Assembly (NCBI GenBank): GCA_028023455.1
Contig: JAQFVV010012477.1
Span: 1,051,501 to 1,115,500 of the forward strand
DNA length: 64,000 nt
Source: Epiperipatus broadwayi
Lineage: Eukaryota > Onychophora > Udeonychophora > Euonychophora > Peripatidae
Reading direction: 5' to 3'
Part shown: piece by piece, positions 59,266 through 64,000 of the stretch
Layout: each line of letters begins with the position of its first letter
Position numbering within the stretch: the first letter of the stretch is position 1
Position numbers and translations under genes: made by a program
Notes under the pieces: generated by a model
The model's input: the letters and a program-made list of their open reading frames with translations, nothing else
What the model was told of the DNA's origin: nothing
The model's database searches: none

Positions 59266-62200
59266 AAAAAAAATTCTAAAATAAATGATTAACATTCATT
59301 TTTGGAATTTTATAATTAAAAGTTCTTAGGATTAATTTCAAATTTAATCCATATGGAATAAAAATGATTTAAATTGTAGTTTTGTTAAATTCATTAAAGG
59401 TATTGCTTTTTTTATTACTAATAAATATTTTAAAGAGATAATAATTGTTTTAAAAATAGTTCAGCTAAAAGCAAGTCAGTAAATATTCAGAATCAAGGAA
59501 GTGAGAAAATTAACCAATGAAAATGCACCATTTGAAGTACATGATCAAGCAGACGATATTTAGTTGAAAAAGTTTTTTTTTTTTTTTTTTGGAGTAAGGA
59601 AATAAGTTACAGATCAAAAAATATAAATTAAGTAACAGTTTTATTTTGGTTGAAAAAAAAGTTTGCTGCCATTTTTTGTTTTACCTCATTATTATTTTTT
59701 TAAGAAACAAGTAATTAAGGATGATCAATTTAAGGACTTTAAGCTTTATAGTAACAAGTTTCAGTAAGATGAACTGCAAAACAAAAAAAATCTCTGCTGG
59801 CTAAAAACTACAATTAATAAATTTGCTAAGATATTTTAAAATCATTAAATTAGAAAAATATTACAACAATGGAAAGAAAAAATGTATATGTGTACCAATG
59901 TTTTACCAAGAAATATTGAGACAAGAAGAATGAACTATAAGTAATATGTTAATATATAACTGTAGGATTAAGCAAGAACCAACACATAGGTTTTTTAAAT
60001 GGTATCTTATTTATGAAAGACTAAAATGGAATAGATACATGAATAATAGTAAAATCAGTTGTGACAAAGCTAAAGATATGATTATCAAGATAATTGAAAT
60101 TAAGTTAAAGTTATGAATGTTTCTCTCAATAAAAATTTTGCAGGAAGAAAAAAATTAAACAGATTCTTATCAGTGAACCTAACTTTTAAGTATAAGGAAA
60201 ATTCAATGATAAACCATAGATAGGTTCAATGGAAATAGAAAATTCTGACTAAGGATTATATTTATAGAGAAAAAATTATAGCAGTTTACTGTGAAATTGA
60301 AATATTTAGTTATTAGTACTGTCAATGGAAAAAAATCAGTATGTAAAGGAAAAAAATGTAAAATAAATTGTGATCAATGACATTAGCTTCCAGGAAAATC
60401 CAAACTATGTTAAAAAATAATTTCATTTTATTACTTTTAAGAAGATGGTACAATCTGTAATCTATTGCATGTGAATATTACTAAGGAATACACTGAAAAT
60501 AATATGAAGATCAGTATTATCAATGTGAAATTGAGCTAAATAAAATATATCACATAGGTGCAAAATAATCTGCGATCTTGAAAAAAAAAAGTAAACCTGA
60601 TAAATAACAAGAGAGCATTAAAAATTCCATAGTTTTACTAGTGTTAAGATAAATATAAAAGGAGAAAAAAGGATAAGAAGATTAGTATGAAAAGGGAGAA
60701 GAACAATTGAGATATTATTAATAAAATTTATGTATTATTATTAATAAAAATCATGTTTTTTTTTTGATGAACTTGTATGTTCAAAAGAAGAGAAAATTGG
60801 TAATACAATTGTTTGTATATATAGTTAACTTCACATATTAAAATAATAATTATTAATATGAAGAGGGGGGATAAACCAAGAGATAGGAAAATCAATAATT
60901 ATCATATTTTTTTATCTATGCAATTAAGTGTATAAAGTTTTATTTGATTGAATGTCACTAAACTATCAAGATAAAAATCTATATGTTATGAGCTAGTAAA
61001 TTACACACACACAAATAGTAAAGAAAAATATTAGAAGAAGGGGAGGGGGGTATCTGTGTTCCAATATAATATTAAATATCAAATGGTGCTATTTAAAATT
61101 TGATCTAATGTTGAATTATTAATCTTGTAATAGTACTGTATTATAGTTAGAGAATTTTAATGTATATCTCTTTAAGAGCATTATTTTTAATATAGGCATA
61201 AAACCAATAGATATTTGAAATTGGAAAGTATGACTTAAATTATTAGATCAAATTGGGATAAATATTTTTTTTATTCAATGCAGTTAGCACTAGAGAGTGC
61301 CTTATATACATTCAGCAAATAATCTGAATGGTCAAAAAAGAATATTGGAGGAAGAGATAAATATTCATATTGGATATAACCAAGGATAAAAGGTATTTGT
61401 GGTAGTTTTATGATATCATTGAGTGATAAACCCATAAAAAAATCAAATCTAATGTAAAGAGAGAGATCAAATGGCTAATATTATAAAATAAACACAGATA
61501 AAAGGTAATAGGTCATAATATTATAATAAAATTATTTTACTTAAGATTAAAATATCAATCCATGTTTTTTTTTTTAATTTTATTGTTTTCATTACAATCT
61601 AGGAAGCGCAATTAATGACAAAGGGGTGATTATTAAAAAAGGAATTGATTGTTTAAGTCAGACATTATTTGATAGTACAAGTAACAAAATTCAATCTTGC
61701 ATAATATTTGATTGTATTATCAAGAAATTTTATTTTGAATAGTTCATGGGAAGCAAGATGAATGTAAATGTCTAATTCTTTTTAGTATTTTATTATATTA
61801 TATTGTATAAATTTTTCATTGTTTTATGTTAATTTATTAATTAATTCTATTGCATTATTAAACTTTGTATATAAGATGTTATTAAAATTAATGTTTTAAT
61901 ACTACACTAAGTGTCAAAGTTGCATTTATTTTGTGGGGAATCATCATCATTACACCATCATCAGAGAGTATTAATTGTCATATGCATATTAATCAAAAAT
62001 ATGATTTGAAATTTTGAAGAAACATTGATCCAGTTTAAGTTATTGTATCACAATTATCTAGGTAAATATTTATTAAATTAAATATTAAATGATTGCAAAC
62101 TGCTTTGAAAACATCATTCATCACTCAAATACATTGCAAATGTAGTAAAGTACATTTATTGTTAATTAAATTATATTAGGAGTTAATTTTTTATTTAAAG

Positions 62201-62990
62201 TTTGACATGATGATTACAGTTTAAATAAAAAATACCGATTTATTATTCAATAATAGAGACCATAAAATAAAATAGTGATATAGTTGTAATTGTAAAAAAA
62301 TGTTATGAGTCATCTTTAAAAGTATCCTACTCATAGAGTTAAGTAAAATCTCTCTTAATATTTTATAGGTGGTATAAATATTTAATTAAACACAATGATA
62401 ATCCTGAGATCACCTTAGAATAATAATGTTATTATGGTTATTTTTAAAGATAGTGTTACCATACAATAAAACAATAATACTACAACTTATTGAGTAGGAT
62501 AATTTAATTTTTACAATTATAGATGTTTTATTCTATTTATTTAAGCATTGCTGTAAGTCATGAGAGTCTTTGATACTGAATAAGGAGTGTCTAGGTATTC
62601 TTATACCATTGGATAAATACTTCTGTGTTTATTTAATGTGAAAGGGTATGTAACTAATAGGATAGGTGAGTCTCACAATTGTTAATATTGACAAATATAG
62701 TTGGCAAAATTGTAAGAGTATTAAATGGTACCTAGATAAAATCATAGTATAGCCTAATGTAGGGATATTCTAAGGGTTATCCTCCTATTGGAATAGTAAT
62801 ATATATATATAGTATCAATGTAAATATAAAGTAAACTTTGACCTTTGATGTTACCATGAAATAATCAATTACTACTAATTGACAATCACTTTGGCCAAAG
62901 CAGTTTTTTTTTTTATTAAACCTAAAATAGCTTATTTGTTTGAGTTTTTGGTGAATTAAAAGAAGTCCTCTTTTATTTCAAACCTCAAGT
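59266..62990. other. AT-rich DNA, no gene
   Basis: Many homopolymer runs and short purine tracts (for example AGAGGGGGGATAAA near 60860 and GGGGAGGGGGG near 61041). No open frame of note. No repeat structure could be established. Confidence 0.45.
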
Positions 62991-62992
62991 TT

Positions 62993-63090
62993 CTTATATG
63001 GATTTAAACCCAAAAATCCTTATTATAATTATAATCTATGAAAAATATTTATATTAAAAATAATATTTTGGGTTTAAATCAATATAAGAA
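62993..63090. repeat. Small foldback, about 98 bp
   Basis: CTTATATGGATTTAAACCCA at 62993 pairs with TGGGTTTAAATC-AATATAAG ending near 63089 (one mismatch or small gap). The interior is AT-rich. It ends 8 bp before the next, larger foldback. Confidence 0.75.
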
Positions 63091-63096
63091 CTTTGT

Positions 63097-63342
63097 CATA
63101 TAATTCTATAATTAAAAATCACTTCTTTTCTTTTCAAAAACTTTATTTGATATATATATATCCACTTATTTCCAACGTTTCGACTATCTTTACTCTATAG
63201 TCATTTTCAAGGATTTGACTCCCTTCTCAAAAATGACTATAGAGTAAAGATAGTCGAAACGTTGGAAATAAGTGGATATATATATACATCAAATAAAGTT
63301 TTTGAAAAGAAAAGAAGTGATTTTTAATTATAGAATTATATG
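63097..63342. mobile_element. 246-bp foldback element
   Basis: Arms 63097-63217 and 63228-63342 are reverse complements with a two-base length difference in a TA run. The inner arm carries CCAACGTTTCGACTATC against its complement. The loop is about 10 bases. No coding capacity. MITE-like. Confidence 0.9.
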
Positions 63343-64000
63343 GCTATATGTACTGTATATTTTTGAAAAGAAAAAAGGATTGAGTCGTGATTAGAAACAG
63401 AAGTAAATGGATAAGAACTTTGGTTTAAAATTAAAAAAACACCCCTTTTACATTAACCAAAATTCAAACAATAGAGCAGGTTGAAAGGGAAAAAACTGGT
63501 TTGGCCTCAGGGATTGTCAATTAATAACATCAAAGTTCAAAGATTATTTTCTATTTACATGGCTGTTATCACTCATTGTCATTATTTATTATAATAACAA
63601 TCCATGACAAATATTATATTATAACCATATATTTAAACATTAAGAGGTAAATATAATTTGTAATTCTGTAAATTTTTTATTTACTTAAATTACATAAAGC
63701 CATAATAAATACACTTTATCGTTGTTAAGCCATATAAAACAACTAAATATTCTAATTTATTAATAAAATAGTCTGTTAAACATGTTGAATAATAATTTTC
63801 TAAAGTAATATCAATTAACCTATTTAATATTTGTTTAAAAATCCAAATTTAATAATTTAAATCTGGACAAGAATTAGATTAAAGCATGCTGTGTTTTAAA
63901 TTAATTATAATAAATAATGTTTTTGTTGTTGTTTGTAAAATATGATTTATGTAAGATAGTTTCTGTTTTTTCTAGTTTTCAAAATATATTTAAAATACTA
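63343..64000. other. AT-rich DNA, no gene
   Basis: Nothing recognised up to the end of the window. Confidence 0.4.

Overview
The window is strongly AT-rich eukaryotic DNA, most likely animal. It has no ribosomal RNA gene, no tRNA gene with a clear cloverleaf and no convincing single-copy host protein gene. Everything that can be recognised is repeat-derived: non-LTR retrotransposons (LINEs), decayed Ty3/Gypsy pol remnants, a candidate pogo/Tigger-type DNA element, large foldback palindromes, tRNA-like SINE traces and long microsatellites. No taxon can be named from this sequence. The LINE, Gypsy, MITE and GATA-repeat content fits an invertebrate intergenic or intronic region.

Layout. 1-6.3 kb: old, CpG-poor repeat DNA with a broken Gypsy reverse transcriptase/RNase H (about 3.2-3.6 kb), short tandem duplications and a CT/TA/GA microsatellite. 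6.3-13.5 kb: the best-preserved element, a LINE of about 7.1 kb bounded by a 14-bp target-site duplication (6313-6326 and 13475-13488). Its 5' part (most of ORF1) is inverted, as expected from twin priming. The sense part carries the end of the ORF1 RNA-binding region, CCHC zinc knuckles, a low-complexity ORF1 tail, an intact ORF2 apurinic-type endonuclease, a 517-bp segment present three times in tandem, a reverse transcriptase with a YIDD box, and a Cys/His C-terminus. 13.5-27.9 kb: featureless AT-rich DNA plus a 560-bp GATA/GGTA/GATA array at 20.1-20.6 kb. 27.95-28.81 kb: a TIR-bearing DNA transposon with TA target duplication. 30-33.3 kb: an interspersed repeat and a broken Gypsy integrase with a recognisable GPY/F-type tail. 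34-39.9 kb: unassigned DNA with more GC and CpG. 40.6-43.9 kb: foldbacks, the second copy of the 30-kb repeat and a tRNA-like trace. 48.6-53.1 kb: a second, highly decayed LINE related to the first. 53.7-57.1 kb: three large palindromes among microsatellites. 58.9-59.3 kb: a 5'-truncated 3' end of a third related LINE. 63.0-63.3 kb: two more foldbacks.

The three LINE copies are all on the + strand and share their C-terminal region. They represent insertions of different age: the 6.3-kb copy is the youngest large one, and the 48.6-kb copy has lost nearly all CpG. No intact, self-sufficient element is present. I found no evidence of a novel multi-gene system. The points most worth attention are the twin-primed structure with its split ORF1 domain, the in-element triplication, the ORF1-stop/ORF2-start arrangement and the cluster of near-perfect palindromes.
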